A stretch of 64,000 nt of DNA from Syntrophobacter sp. SbD1 (lineage in GTDB: Bacteria > Desulfobacterota > Syntrophobacteria > Syntrophobacterales > Syntrophobacteraceae), in NCBI GenBank assembly GCA_900290365.1, contig OMOE01000002.1, positions 1 to 64,000 on the forward strand, written 5' to 3'. Shown piece after piece: positions 9,556 to 19,872 of the stretch. A program made the position numbers and the translations under genes. The notes below the pieces were generated by a model. The model searched no databases. It had not been told where the DNA came from and was given only the letters and a program-made list of their open reading frames with translations. How positions within the stretch are numbered: position 1 is the stretch's first letter; the number at the start of each line of letters is the position of its first letter.

Positions 9556-10755
9556 ATGAGCGAATATGATTACTGGAATATCTTCCCTAGAATGCCAAAG
9601 AAGGTGAGTATCGGGGACATAACCGTGCGCGACGGGTTCCAGCATGAAGAGAGATTCATCTCCACAAGCGCCAAGATTTTTTATGCGCAGGAGGCGATCC
9701 TTGCAGGAGCCAAAGAAGTTGAGGTGACCAACCTCGGTAATCCTGAAGGCATTCCTCAATTCAGGGATGCCGAACAGGTCCTCACAGCCCTCAGGAGTGA
9801 GGCATTCAAGAAACGCTGTGAAAAAAAGTCAATCAATTACGAAGAGATAGTCATGACTGCGGTGACGATCCGCGAAGCCGCCGTCGATAGAGCAATTGAG
9901 CTCAAACACAAAGGGATCGGTCCGGACCGCGTTTTGATGATGGTCTCTACCGATCCGGAACACCACTTTGCCAATTCCGGCACGACTCTTAGCCAATACT
10001 GGAAAGAGGCCGAACGTTGCATACGCAAAGCCGCCGATGTGGGCATCAAGATGTGCGGCACCGTCAGCACCATCTGGGGGAGTCCCATCACCGGCGCCAC
10101 CAGGCTCGAAGATGCCGTGGAATTCACAAAACGCTTCCTCTCGATAGGCGCCTATGATATCGAGCATGCAGACCACGACGGCTCCGCCTCTGCTGCTCAA
10201 GTCTACCGCTATTTCTCGATGATCCTCGATGCCATGCCCGATCCTGAAGCCCACCTGTGCCATCTCCATGAAACCAAGCGCGTTGCTTCCGCCTCAATCC
10301 TGGCGGCCCTGCAGGCTGGTATTTGCCGCTTCGAGGGGACCCTTGGCGGCCTGGGCGGACAGCCCGCCAATTTCCTCGACGACTGTCCTGTGAGGGGAAC
10401 GGGCGAATACTACTACAAGGACCCCAGGTATGTGGGGCTCATCACCCTGGAGGACCTGGTGGTGATGATTGACGAACTGGGCATCGAACACGGCTACGAC
10501 GTTGATCGGGTCCTGTGGCTCGGAGCGAAGATGGAGAAGACAGCAGGCCGCAGACTCCGTTCCGAAGCCGTCTACAATGGCCGGACCATCAAGGAAGGCC
10601 ATAGGGAGTATGCCCGGCCGGGTCTTGGAAAACTAATCGAGAAACTGGGCGAAAAACCAGGCATGCTTGTACCCGCTGAATGGCCGGCGGCGGCCGTTCT
10701 GCCTGCAAAGTGGGGACCCGAGGCATGGACTGGAACTACGAGGAGGGCGCCATGA
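9556..10755 (+). CDS. second HMGL-like / pyruvate-carboxyltransferase-domain aldolase
   Basis: GDITVRDGFQHEERFISTSAKIFYAQEAILAGAKEVEVTNLGNP; HLHETKR; stop overlaps the next start. Confidence 0.8.
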   Translation: MSEYDYWNIFPRMPKKVSIGDITVRDGFQHEERFISTSAKIFYAQEAILAGAKEVEVTNLGNPEGIPQFRDAEQVLTALRSEAFKKRCEKKSINYEEIVMTAVTIREAAVDRAIELKHKGIGPDRVLMMVSTDPEHHFANSGTTLSQYWKEAERCIRKAADVGIKMCGTVSTIWGSPITGATRLEDAVEFTKRFLSIGAYDIEHADHDGSASAAQVYRYFSMILDAMPDPEAHLCHLHETKRVASASILAALQAGICRFEGTLGGLGGQPANFLDDCPVRGTGEYYYKDPRYVGLITLEDLVVMIDELGIEHGYDVDRVLWLGAKMEKTAGRRLRSEAVYNGRTIKEGHREYARPGLGKLIEKLGEKPGMLVPAEWPAAAVLPAKWGPEAWTGTTRRAP

Positions 10756-12734
10756 AAGAAGAACAAGCCCCAAATACAGCAGGGAGGAAGCCGGTCTGGG
10801 TCCCCCCTGTCGAGTGGAAAAAAAGGGCCAACATCACACGGTTCATCGACTTTGTAAACAGGACCACGGGGCAAAATATCGACTCCTATGCCGGCCTCTA
10901 CAAGTGGTCTGTGGAAAGTATACCGCAATTCTGGGCCGCAGTCTGGGACTTTGTCGAAATAAAGGCCTCCCGCAAATATGACAAAGTCATAGATGATCTT
11001 GCCATGTTCCCCGGGGCGAATTGGTTTCCCGGCGCAAGGCTCAATTTCGCGCAAAACCTTCTAAGATTTCGAGATGAGCGGCCGGCATTTATATTTCGGG
11101 GTGAGAACCAAAAGGCCGCCACCATGACGTACGCCGAACTCTACACTTCGGTTGCGCGACTTTCCAAGGCGCTTCGAGACATGGGAGTCGTCGCGGGTGA
11201 CCGGGTTGGCGCCTACATGCCAAACCTGATGGAAACGGCAATCGCAATGCTCGCAGTAACGAGCATCGGAGCGATTTGGTCATCCTGCGGCACTGAACTG
11301 GGCGCCCGGGCAGTTGCCGACCGTCTTGGCCAGATCGGCCCCAAGGTCCTGTTCACCGTAGACGCGCAATTCTATAAGGGGAAAACTGTAGACGTCCTGG
11401 CAAGTGTCGAAAAGATCGCAGAGCAGATTCCCACGCTTGAAAGAATAATCGTTACGCCGTATGTGGAGGAGCGGCCTGCGATCGGCAATCTTCCAAATGC
11501 TGTTCTCTTTGCGGACTTCCTGTCCAAAGACGCGCCTGAAATCCAGTTTGAGCAGCTTCCATTCAATCATCCCGTCTATATAATGTTTTCCTCCGGAACT
11601 ACCGGAAAACCAAAGTGCATGGTCCAGGGACCGGGCGTTCTTATTAACCAGCTCAAGGAACTCATAATCCAAACGGACTTAAAGAGCGAAGACAGGATTT
11701 TCTACATTACATCGCCTAGCTGGATGATGTGGAACTGGCTTATCGGTTCACTGGCAGCCGGCGCCACAATTGTTCTCTACGACGGCAATCCCAACTATCC
11801 CGACTGGGGAGCCATGTGGCGGCTCGCTCAGGACGAGAAGATCACTATTTTCGGCTGCAGCGCAAGCTATCTCAATTACCTCAGGAGCGCGGGAGCCAGC
11901 CCCGGGAAAACCTTCGACCTGTCCGCGCTCAGGGCAATGTCTCAAACCGGGTCCCCGCTTTCCGCCGACGGGTTCGAATATGTTTACAGTGAAATCAAGC
12001 AGGAAATGCATTTCAATTCGATCGCCGGGGGCACAGACATCAATGGGTGCTTTGCGCTTGGGACCATGATCCAGCCGGTATATGCAGGCGAACTGCAAGG
12101 GCCTGGCCTGGGGATGAAGATCAAGGCCTACGATGAGTCGGGCAAACACGTAACGGATAAGGAAGGAGAATTGGTCTGCGAGGCCCCGACCCCCTCCATG
12201 CCACTATACTTCTGGAACGACAACGATTTTGCGAAATACAGGAGTGCTTATTTCGACGTCTACCCCGGGATCTGGCGGCACGGCGACTGGGTCCTTTTCC
12301 ATAGCGATTCGGGAGGTGTTACCTTCCTTGGCCGCTCTGATTTCACTTTGAAACCCTCCGGTGTGCGCATAGGTCCTGCGGAAATCTACAACGTCGTTGA
12401 AAATATCGCCGGAATTGCCGACTGTATGGCAGTCGGACAGGATTGGAAGGGCGAGCAGCGAGTTATACTCTTTGTCAGGCTTGCGACGGGATATGAACTG
12501 ACCGAGGAGCTCAAAAACCAAATCAAGACTGCTTTGCGAAAGCAGGCTTCTCCGCGTCATGTACCGAACCTGATTGTCGAGGCGCCCGACATTCCTTATA
12601 CTTTCAACATGAAGAAGGTTGAGAGCTCGGTTGCCAACATACTCAATGGAAGACCTGTAACCAATGCCGACGCCCTTACCAACCCCGAATCGCTTGCCTT
12701 CTATGAAACAATAGCGGCTGAGCTCCTAAAGTAA
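10752..12734 (+). CDS. acetoacetate-CoA ligase (acetoacetyl-CoA synthetase)
   Basis: AMP-binding motif YIMFSSGTTGKPKCMVQ; NLLRFRDERPAFIFRGE; C-terminal IPYTFNMKKVESSV; ATGA overlap with the upstream gene. Confidence 0.88.
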   Translation: MKEEQAPNTAGRKPVWVPPVEWKKRANITRFIDFVNRTTGQNIDSYAGLYKWSVESIPQFWAAVWDFVEIKASRKYDKVIDDLAMFPGANWFPGARLNFAQNLLRFRDERPAFIFRGENQKAATMTYAELYTSVARLSKALRDMGVVAGDRVGAYMPNLMETAIAMLAVTSIGAIWSSCGTELGARAVADRLGQIGPKVLFTVDAQFYKGKTVDVLASVEKIAEQIPTLERIIVTPYVEERPAIGNLPNAVLFADFLSKDAPEIQFEQLPFNHPVYIMFSSGTTGKPKCMVQGPGVLINQLKELIIQTDLKSEDRIFYITSPSWMMWNWLIGSLAAGATIVLYDGNPNYPDWGAMWRLAQDEKITIFGCSASYLNYLRSAGASPGKTFDLSALRAMSQTGSPLSADGFEYVYSEIKQEMHFNSIAGGTDINGCFALGTMIQPVYAGELQGPGLGMKIKAYDESGKHVTDKEGELVCEAPTPSMPLYFWNDNDFAKYRSAYFDVYPGIWRHGDWVLFHSDSGGVTFLGRSDFTLKPSGVRIGPAEIYNVVENIAGIADCMAVGQDWKGEQRVILFVRLATGYELTEELKNQIKTALRKQASPRHVPNLIVEAPDIPYTFNMKKVESSVANILNGRPVTNADALTNPESLAFYETIAAELLK

Positions 12735-12748
12735 AAGAGGTGCACCAC

Positions 12749-13966
12749 ATGGATTTTATGCTTACAGATGAACAACGGATGATAAGGGAGACTGTCTACA
12801 AATGGACGGTTAATGAACTGGGGCCATTGCAGGACAAAATCGATGACGAGGACTGGTTCCCGCCGGATTTTTTCAACAAGTGCGCCGAAATCGGCATTCT
12901 GGGAATAACCATCGATGAGAAATACGGAGGACTCGGCGGCGATGTATTGATGCAAACCCTGGCCGTCGAGGAAATGAGCCGTATCTGCCCCGCATTGGCC
13001 ATGACCTATGGGGCACATTCCAATCTGTGCGCCAATAACATTCACAAAAATGCGAGTGAGTACCTCAAACACAAATACCTGCCACCCCTGGTTTCAGGCG
13101 AAAAAATCGGTGCGCTCGCCCTCACCGAACCAAACGCAGGCTCTGACGCAATGAGCCTTAGGACGCGTGCGCTCAAGCGCAAAGACAAGTACATCCTCAA
13201 CGGGACTAAGATGTTTATAACCAACGGTCCCATCGCCGACACCCTCCTCGTCTACGCCAAGACGTCACCGGAGTTGGGGGCAAGAGGGATAAGCGCTTTC
13301 ATAGTGGAAAAGGATTTCCCCGGCTTCTCCGTGGCTCGCAAACTCAGAAAATGCGGAATGCGCGGCTCTCCGACAGGCGAGCTTATCTTCGAGGATTGCG
13401 AAGTGCCCGCTGAAAATCTTGTCGGCGAGCTGGACAAAGGCGTCAACGTGATGACGAGCGGACTTGACATCGAGCGGGTTGTCCTGGCAGGCGGCTCGGT
13501 TGGCATGGCGCAACAGGCACTGGAATACTCCATCCGCTATTCGGTGGAGCGCGAACAATTCGGCCGCTCGATTGCTTCCTTCCAGATGATCCAACAAAAA
13601 CTCGCAGACATGTATACTCGCACCGAAGCTTCCAGGCTCCTGGTTTATCGGGCGGCGCAAGCCGCTCAGACAGCCTTCAGAGGGGGCAAAGGCACTGAGC
13701 TCACAAAGCTTGCGGCGGCGGCAATCCTTTTTGCTTCCGAAGCTGCCACCTGGGTCTGCGATCAGGCTATCCAGATACATGGCGGCTATGGGTACTGCCT
13801 CGAATTCCCGGTTCAAAAGCTTTGGAGGGATGCCAAACTCTACGAAATCGGGGCCGGTACAAGCGAAATTCGCAGAGTTATCATCGCCCGCGAGCTTACT
13901 CGAGATGAATATGCAAAAAGAGCGGACCGCCACTGCCAGCCAGGAAGCAAAAAGGCGGATTTGTAA
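12749..13966 (+). CDS. acyl-CoA dehydrogenase, isovaleryl-CoA dehydrogenase-like
   Basis: YGAHSNLCANNI, GALALTEPNAGSDAMSL, SGLDIERVVLAGG, IHGGYGYCLEFPVQKLWRDAKLYEIGAGTSEI. Confidence 0.88.
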   Translation: MDFMLTDEQRMIRETVYKWTVNELGPLQDKIDDEDWFPPDFFNKCAEIGILGITIDEKYGGLGGDVLMQTLAVEEMSRICPALAMTYGAHSNLCANNIHKNASEYLKHKYLPPLVSGEKIGALALTEPNAGSDAMSLRTRALKRKDKYILNGTKMFITNGPIADTLLVYAKTSPELGARGISAFIVEKDFPGFSVARKLRKCGMRGSPTGELIFEDCEVPAENLVGELDKGVNVMTSGLDIERVVLAGGSVGMAQQALEYSIRYSVEREQFGRSIASFQMIQQKLADMYTRTEASRLLVYRAAQAAQTAFRGGKGTELTKLAAAAILFASEAATWVCDQAIQIHGGYGYCLEFPVQKLWRDAKLYEIGAGTSEIRRVIIARELTRDEYAKRADRHCQPGSKKADL

Positions 13967-14055
13967 TTTTTAAGAACTCCAAACAGAGCAAGGTATCTCT
14001 AAAATGAGAAATGATTTCTCAGTGCCAAGATACCCCGCAGCGATCTCCAGGCTCA

Positions 14056-14091
14056 GCTCGGCCCACCCGCGCAAGCGCGTGTGGGCCGAGC
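14056..14091. repeat. strong hairpin GCTCGGCCCAC...GTGGGCCGAGC
   Basis: Perfect 11-bp outer stem plus inner CGCG stem, about 90 bp after the acyl-CoA dehydrogenase. Confidence 0.6.
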
Positions 14092-14376
14092 GCCCGGCGG
14101 CGATTGCCGACTGCTCCCCGCTCATCCAACCCACGAAAACGACCATCACTCAATTTAGGATTGAAACAAAGTAAAATCTCATCTAACATCCCTCTTCGAG
14201 TTCAGCATTCCAGCACTTTCGCATTATTCCGGCCCGTAGCGTTTCTACGCCCCTCCGCGCGAGGGCGTGGATTTAAACTGGAAATTTAACCAAGGATAAA
14301 TCAGAGGCGCTTGCAGTCGCCTGTTTTTAATTGGCCTGCAATCGGTTTTAATTGACTTTTCGAGGGGGTCCCGAAA

Positions 14377-15168
14377 ATGGATTTCGGTTTAAAAGACAAA
14401 GTTGCCTTTGTTGCCGGTGGAAGTCAGGGAATTGGCAAAGCGACCGCAATCGAACTTAGCAAGGAAGGCGCTAAGGTTGTCATCTGCGCGTTGGATGACC
14501 CGGAATTGCCAAATGCTGTTGAAGAAATCCGGTCGATAGCGGGTAACGAGGTCATTGGAATTCCCGCCAATCTCACCGTGACGGAGGATGCAAGAAATTT
14601 CATCCGCAAGGGCGTGGAACATTTCGGGACAATCGACATCCTGGTAAACAATGCAGGCGGTCCTCCGGACAAGAAGTTCCTGGAAATTGATGAAGATTTG
14701 TGGAATCTGGGCTTTCGGCTGAATCTGCTGAGCACCATCACGATGACCCGCGAAGCGGTTCCCGTGATGATGGAAAAACGCTGGGGCAGAATAATCAATA
14801 TGACCTCAGTTTCAGTAAAACAGCCGATTGAAGGGCTGATCCTGTCCAACACGATCCGAATCGGAGTTGTAGGACTTGCAAAAACACTCTCCAACGAACT
14901 GGCTCCCTATAACATTACCGTCAACAATGTTTGCCCGGCATATATAGCCACCGAGCGCGTGCGCAAGCTCTCGATCGATGTCGCGGGCAAGCAGGGAACT
15001 ACACCGGGGGAGATCATACACAAATGGGAATCCCAAATGGCAATGGGCCGGATGGGAAAACCAGAGGAAGTAGCCGCACTGATCGCTTTCCTGGCCTCCG
15101 AACGGGCCGCATTCATTACGGGTGACTCCATTCAGATAGATGGAGGATATTACAAGGGAGTAATGTAA
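14377..15168 (+). CDS. SDR-family oxidoreductase
   Basis: VAGGSQGIGKATAIELSKEGAKV, LVNNAGGPP, ITGDSIQIDGGYYKGV. Confidence 0.88.
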   Translation: MDFGLKDKVAFVAGGSQGIGKATAIELSKEGAKVVICALDDPELPNAVEEIRSIAGNEVIGIPANLTVTEDARNFIRKGVEHFGTIDILVNNAGGPPDKKFLEIDEDLWNLGFRLNLLSTITMTREAVPVMMEKRWGRIINMTSVSVKQPIEGLILSNTIRIGVVGLAKTLSNELAPYNITVNNVCPAYIATERVRKLSIDVAGKQGTTPGEIIHKWESQMAMGRMGKPEEVAALIAFLASERAAFITGDSIQIDGGYYKGVM

Positions 15169-15179
15169 AGGTTTTAATT

Positions 15180-16187
15180 ATGGAAAATAAACGTACTGCA
15201 TATATTAGATCCATAGGCCGCTTCCTGCCTGAAAAGAAACTCACGAATTCGGATTTGGAAAAGTTGGTGGACACCTCGAACGAATGGATCGTCTCCCGAA
15301 CCGGGATATCGGAGCGCCGTATCCTCGAGCCAGGTCTTGGGTGTTCGTATATGGCGGTTCGAGCCACAGATGAATGCCTCGAAAGGGCTGGCGTCAGTCC
15401 TGAGGAGTTGGATCTCATAATTGTGGGCACGGTGACTCCCGACATGTTATTTCCGTCAACCGCATGTCTTCTGCAAAATATGATCGGAGCAAAAAAAGCC
15501 TGGGGATTCGACCTGTCTGCCGGATGCTCCGGCTTTCTTTTCTCTCTTTCGACCGCAGCCCAGCTCATTGAATCGGGAAGAGTCAACAAGGCGCTTGTGG
15601 TAGGCAGCGACGTAATCTCCTCGCTTATTGATTACACCGACAGGGGCACATGCGTTATTTTCGGAGACGGTGCGGCGGCTGTGCTCCTTGAGGCATGCAC
15701 CGAACCCGGATACGGTCTTCTCGATTTCAATTTGCATATAGACGGCGCCGGAGGTGAATTCCTGTGCGTAAAGGGCGGAGGGAGTCTCAGGCCGGCATCG
15801 CATGAAACCGTAGATAACGGGGAACATTACGTATATCAGGATGGCCGCGCCGTATTCAAATCGGCGGTAACCGAAATGTCCAATGTTTCCGTCGAGATTC
15901 TCGAAAGAAACGGTCTAACCGGCAAGGACGTCAAGCTCTTCATCCCTCATCAGGCAAATAACCGCATCATAGAAGCGGCCGCAAAGCGCATGGGTATCGA
16001 AGAAGAAAAGGTAATCGTAAATATCAATAAATATGGGAATACGGTTTCCGCCAGCGTTCCGCTCGCTCTCTATGAAGCATTGCTTGAAAGAGACAATCCG
16101 CCGGTAAAAGGTGACTACCTGGTGCTGGCGGCTTTTGGAGCCGGCCTGACTTGGGGTAGCACCCTGCTCAGGTGGTGGGAGAAATAG
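15180..16187 (+). CDS. fabH: beta-ketoacyl-ACP synthase III
   Basis: SNEWIVSRTGISERR, DLSAGCSGFLFSLSTA, FIPHQANNRII, NINKYGNTVSASVPLAL. Confidence 0.9.
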   Translation: MENKRTAYIRSIGRFLPEKKLTNSDLEKLVDTSNEWIVSRTGISERRILEPGLGCSYMAVRATDECLERAGVSPEELDLIIVGTVTPDMLFPSTACLLQNMIGAKKAWGFDLSAGCSGFLFSLSTAAQLIESGRVNKALVVGSDVISSLIDYTDRGTCVIFGDGAAAVLLEACTEPGYGLLDFNLHIDGAGGEFLCVKGGGSLRPASHETVDNGEHYVYQDGRAVFKSAVTEMSNVSVEILERNGLTGKDVKLFIPHQANNRIIEAAAKRMGIEEEKVIVNINKYGNTVSASVPLALYEALLERDNPPVKGDYLVLAAFGAGLTWGSTLLRWWEK

Positions 16188-16212
16188 TCTAAATACAGTC
16201 GTCAGTGGTCAG

Positions 16213-16243
16213 TGGTCAGAAAAAACTTTTCTCTGACTACTGA
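16213..16243. repeat. hairpin AGTGGTCAGA...TCTGACTACT in a GTCAGTGG repeat tract
   Basis: Inverted repeat 9/10 following tandem GTCAGTG copies. Confidence 0.5.
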
Positions 16244-16294
16244 TCTTAAGATTTTCCACCAGGCGAGCCCCGCCAAGCTGGAGAATTAAAATCG

Positions 16295-16708
16295 TTAGCC
16301 GACCTTGTCTCGGCTAGTCACCAGCCTGCACGCATGGTAGACAAACGCTATGTACCAGTTCTCAAGCGGGACTCTTTCGCATACCGCCACAAATCCCGCA
16401 TCGCTTCCACTGTAGTAGGTTGTATCCTTGAGAAAGATAGTCAGGGTTTCCCGGTCATCAGATATGATGCAACGCAGGACGGATATATTGGCTTGATTTT
16501 CGCGTCCGACAGGAAGAAGGACATTCAGGTCGCCGATGTTAAGAAATGCCCCGAAATTTTGTTCAATGTCCCATTTCCACGGGAACAGCTCGTGTTTTTC
16601 TATAAGAATGTCATAGCGATAATTTTTAACCTTATTCGAGGCCTCCGGACTGATCTCTTCGATGTTTTTCGGGCCTGCTTTCTCCATTTTGTTGCACCTT
16701 TTCGCCAT
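16295..16708 (-). CDS. hypothetical protein
   Basis: 137-aa ORF between flanking genes; no recognised domain. Confidence 0.5.
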   Translation of the reverse strand: MAKRCNKMEKAGPKNIEEISPEASNKVKNYRYDILIEKHELFPWKWDIEQNFGAFLNIGDLNVLLPVGRENQANISVLRCIISDDRETLTIFLKDTTYYSGSDAGFVAVCERVPLENWYIAFVYHACRLVTSRDKVG

Positions 16709-16753
16709 ACAAGATGTTTAGATATTTCAGCCCATCGCTCCCAACAATTAATC

Positions 16754-17689
16754 CTAAAAAACGGCGCTCAAAAATATCACAACAAACATAGTCACGGGAT
16801 AGAAGCTGGCCCGGTTGAACAGGGCCGAAGCGAGGGCTGCGGTCCTCCCGCTGTATAGGCGCCACGCGGGCAGGAGCAGAAGAAATATGCCGGCGGGAAT
16901 GGCCGCAAGGAAATAGAAGGCGCTAAGATGTGCAGGTGTCAGCCAGAACAGCGCAATGCTCATTATAAAAGCGATGGCCAGGGAGATTAAGACGGTCCAG
17001 GCCGATACTTCGGGTCCGAACCTTACCGGAATGGTTTCAGCCCCCATTCGTGTATCTTCTTCCAAGTCGCTCCAATCATTAGGAACGTTCTGTCCCCCGA
17101 TTTCCCAAAAAAAGAACCACAGGAAAAACCCGATCAGGAAAGCCGGTGCGGAATCCGGAGCTACAGCATAGATAGCGGCCAGCCCGCCGGCGCTTTTAAC
17201 TCCCCCGCTAATAAAAGCCCTGATCCAGCTAATTTTTAGCATCAGGCAGTAAAAGGCCTCAGCCAGGCATCCCAGGATAAATATGAGCGCGCAAACAGGA
17301 TTCAGGACCCAGGCCCCGAGCAGGGCGATTGCCCCCCAAGCGGCAGTCCACAACATTCCGTCCTTCAGGCTGAGCAGGCCCTGCGCCATCGGATGGCGCG
17401 CGTAGACAGCGTCCAGGTCTCCGGCGGAGCACTTGAGTCCGCACTCGCGGATTTTTCGCCGATCAGCTCTATAGTCAACGACGTCGTTTAGGGCATATAC
17501 GGCGGTATATCCGGAAAAGGCTGTCACAAGACCTATTATGATCACGTGGACGGGAGGAATCGAGCCGAGCCAGAGAAGGGCCGCCAGCGCCGGGGTTGCC
17601 ATATCGAGCAACCCGTGCGGCGTGCGTGACAATGCCAAAAATAATTTTATCCGGGGCTGGGATGATATCGTTGAGGCACTCGATTGCAT
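16754..17689 (-). CDS. UbiA-family prenyltransferase
   Basis: NDVVDYRADRR and NDWSDLEEDTRMGAETIPVRFG Asp-rich motifs with multiple TM segments. Confidence 0.85.
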   Translation of the reverse strand: MQSSASTISSQPRIKLFLALSRTPHGLLDMATPALAALLWLGSIPPVHVIIIGLVTAFSGYTAVYALNDVVDYRADRRKIRECGLKCSAGDLDAVYARHPMAQGLLSLKDGMLWTAAWGAIALLGAWVLNPVCALIFILGCLAEAFYCLMLKISWIRAFISGGVKSAGGLAAIYAVAPDSAPAFLIGFFLWFFFWEIGGQNVPNDWSDLEEDTRMGAETIPVRFGPEVSAWTVLISLAIAFIMSIALFWLTPAHLSAFYFLAAIPAGIFLLLLPAWRLYSGRTAALASALFNRASFYPVTMFVVIFLSAVF

Positions 17690-17703
17690 TTAAGTGAACC
17701 TTT

Positions 17704-19068
17704 TTACCCGTTTATTACCACTGTCTTTATGTTGACGAATTCTTTGAGCCCGAAATGAGAAAGTTCCCTGCCGAATCCGGACTTTTTTACGCCCCCGAAT
17801 GGAAGGCGCGGATCGGACTTAACCATGCCGTTTATGGCGACAAACCCTGCGTCTATTTCTCCGGCAAGTCTTTCCCCCGCACGAATGTCCCTGGTCCAGA
17901 TCGCAGCTCCCAGGCCGAACTCGGTTTCATTGGCAATCCGGATCATTTCTTCTTCGCTGCGCACCGTGATCAAGGTGGCGATCGGGCCAAAGACCTCCTC
18001 TTTCCAAACTCGCATTTCCTCGGTAAGCCCCGTCAAAATAACCGGTTGGAAGAAATAGCCCTGGTTCGGCGGCTCAGGTCCCCGGTAGACTCGTGCGCCC
18101 TTTTTCAGGGCATCTTCGAGCTGTTTGTCCAGAGTTTCCAGAAATTCTTGCCTGGCGACCGGTCCCAAATCGGTAGCTTCATCCATCGGGTCGCCAATCT
18201 TGATGCCATTAAGCACGTCCACAAATTTTTCTCGAAAAGCCTCCGAGACGGATTCCTTCACTATCAGCCGTTTGGCTGCGATGCAGCTTTGACCGGCGTT
18301 TGCCATTCTGGATCTGACCGCGGCGAGGGCGGCTCTGTCCAGATCCGCATCTTCGAGGACCATAAACGGGTCGGAGCCGCCGAGTTCCAGAACGACCTTC
18401 TTGAGGTTCTTTCCGGCCAGTTCGGCGACTTTGGAACCGGCGGCGACGCTTCCGGTCAGTGAAACCCCGTCGACAACATCCTGGTCTATCAGACGTTCGG
18501 CACCCTTCGAGTCAATCAGAAGAGTTTGAAAGACATGCTCAGGGAAGCCTGCTTCGCGAAATATCTTCTCTATCTCGATCGCCGTTATGGGAACATTGGA
18601 CGCGTGTTTGAGCAGGCACACATTGCCGGCCGCAAGGGTCGGCACAGCCCAGCGCGCCACCTGCCAGAAAGGAAAATTCCAGGGCATTATTCCAAAAATG
18701 ACGCCAAGCGGCTCGAATGCGACATAGCTTTTCGCCGCCCCGGTGTCGATCGCTTCTCCAGCCAGGAATTTTTCTGCATTTTGGTGATAATAATCACATA
18801 AAAGAGCACATTTTTCGACTTCACCCATGGCATCCCGAATCGGCTTGCCCATTTCAACTGTGGTTATCCGGCCGTACTCCCTTTTCTTCTGCCGTAAGAT
18901 CGATGCCAGCTTGGCAACAGGTTTCACACGGTCGGAAACGGAAAGCTTTCTCCATTTCTTAAAAGCTTCTCTACTTCTAAGAACCGCCTGGCGACAGGCT
19001 TCATCGGACAGCGTATCGAACTCCGCGTTCACTTCACCCGTAAATGGATTTACAGATTTCAACTTCAT
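17704..19068 (-). CDS. succinate-semialdehyde dehydrogenase (aldehyde dehydrogenase family)
   Basis: [79 protein letters not shown]. Confidence 0.88.
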   Translation of the reverse strand: MKLKSVNPFTGEVNAEFDTLSDEACRQAVLRSREAFKKWRKLSVSDRVKPVAKLASILRQKKREYGRITTVEMGKPIRDAMGEVEKCALLCDYYHQNAEKFLAGEAIDTGAAKSYVAFEPLGVIFGIMPWNFPFWQVARWAVPTLAAGNVCLLKHASNVPITAIEIEKIFREAGFPEHVFQTLLIDSKGAERLIDQDVVDGVSLTGSVAAGSKVAELAGKNLKKVVLELGGSDPFMVLEDADLDRAALAAVRSRMANAGQSCIAAKRLIVKESVSEAFREKFVDVLNGIKIGDPMDEATDLGPVARQEFLETLDKQLEDALKKGARVYRGPEPPNQGYFFQPVILTGLTEEMRVWKEEVFGPIATLITVRSEEEMIRIANETEFGLGAAIWTRDIRAGERLAGEIDAGFVAINGMVKSDPRLPFGGVKKSGFGRELSHFGLKEFVNIKTVVING

Positions 19069-19154
19069 GAATTCCCTCCTCAACAAATCATAATCGACGA
19101 GGAGAAATTTACAGGGAAAATAGGCTTTTATGCAACACAGTTATTCACAGTTAT

Positions 19155-19871
19155 TTAATTGCCCTTTTCCGAAAGCTGTTTTTTTATTTCCCGCTTCATG
19201 AAGTTGATGGATTTGGTAACCGGTATACTCTTGGGGCATACGCGGGTGCATTCGAAGTAATTTGCGCAGGGCCATACGCTGTTTGGTTCGTTCAACTTCT
19301 CGATCCTGCCCGCAAACCGGCCGTCTCGCGAATCATAGAGGTACCTGTAGGCCCACACCAAGGCAGCCGGGCCGACGTAGTCGGGATTTTCCTGCATTAC
19401 GGGGCATGCGCCGGTACAGCAGGCGCATAGAATGCATCGGATCACTTCCTCCGCTTTCTTGTGGTCTTCCGGGCTTTGCAGCCTTTCCTTATCCGGCGGG
19501 GCCTCGTCCTGAATCAGATAGGGGCGCATGGAATCGATCCTGGCCAGGAAATCTTCCATGTCGACTATAAGGTCTTTGCGGACCTGAAAAAAGGGCAGCG
19601 GCTCCAGGGTGATTTCCTCCGAGCCGGCATAATCCTTGACCAGCTTTTGGCACGCGAGCGCACAGACACCGTTGATTCGCATGCCATCGGAGCCGCAAAC
19701 TCCATGAGCGCAAGACATCCGGTAGCCAAGCGTTCCGTCCTGTTCCCATTTGATCCTGTTGAGGCAGTCCAAAATACGCTCTTCCGGTCTGGCCTCCACC
19801 GTATAGGTGCTGTAGTGGGCCTCCTCGCCCGATTGGGGGTCGAACCGGAATATCCTAAATCTAAGTCCCAT
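19155..19871 (-). CDS. sdhB: succinate dehydrogenase/fumarate reductase iron-sulfur subunit
   Basis: CAHGVCGSDGMRINGVCALAC, CILCACCTGACP, CANYFECTRVCPKSIPVTKSI cluster motifs. Confidence 0.92.
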   Translation of the reverse strand: MGLRFRIFRFDPQSGEEAHYSTYTVEARPEERILDCLNRIKWEQDGTLGYRMSCAHGVCGSDGMRINGVCALACQKLVKDYAGSEEITLEPLPFFQVRKDLIVDMEDFLARIDSMRPYLIQDEAPPDKERLQSPEDHKKAEEVIRCILCACCTGACPVMQENPDYVGPAALVWAYRYLYDSRDGRFAGRIEKLNEPNSVWPCANYFECTRVCPKSIPVTKSINFMKREIKKQLSEKGN

Positions 19872-19872
19872 A

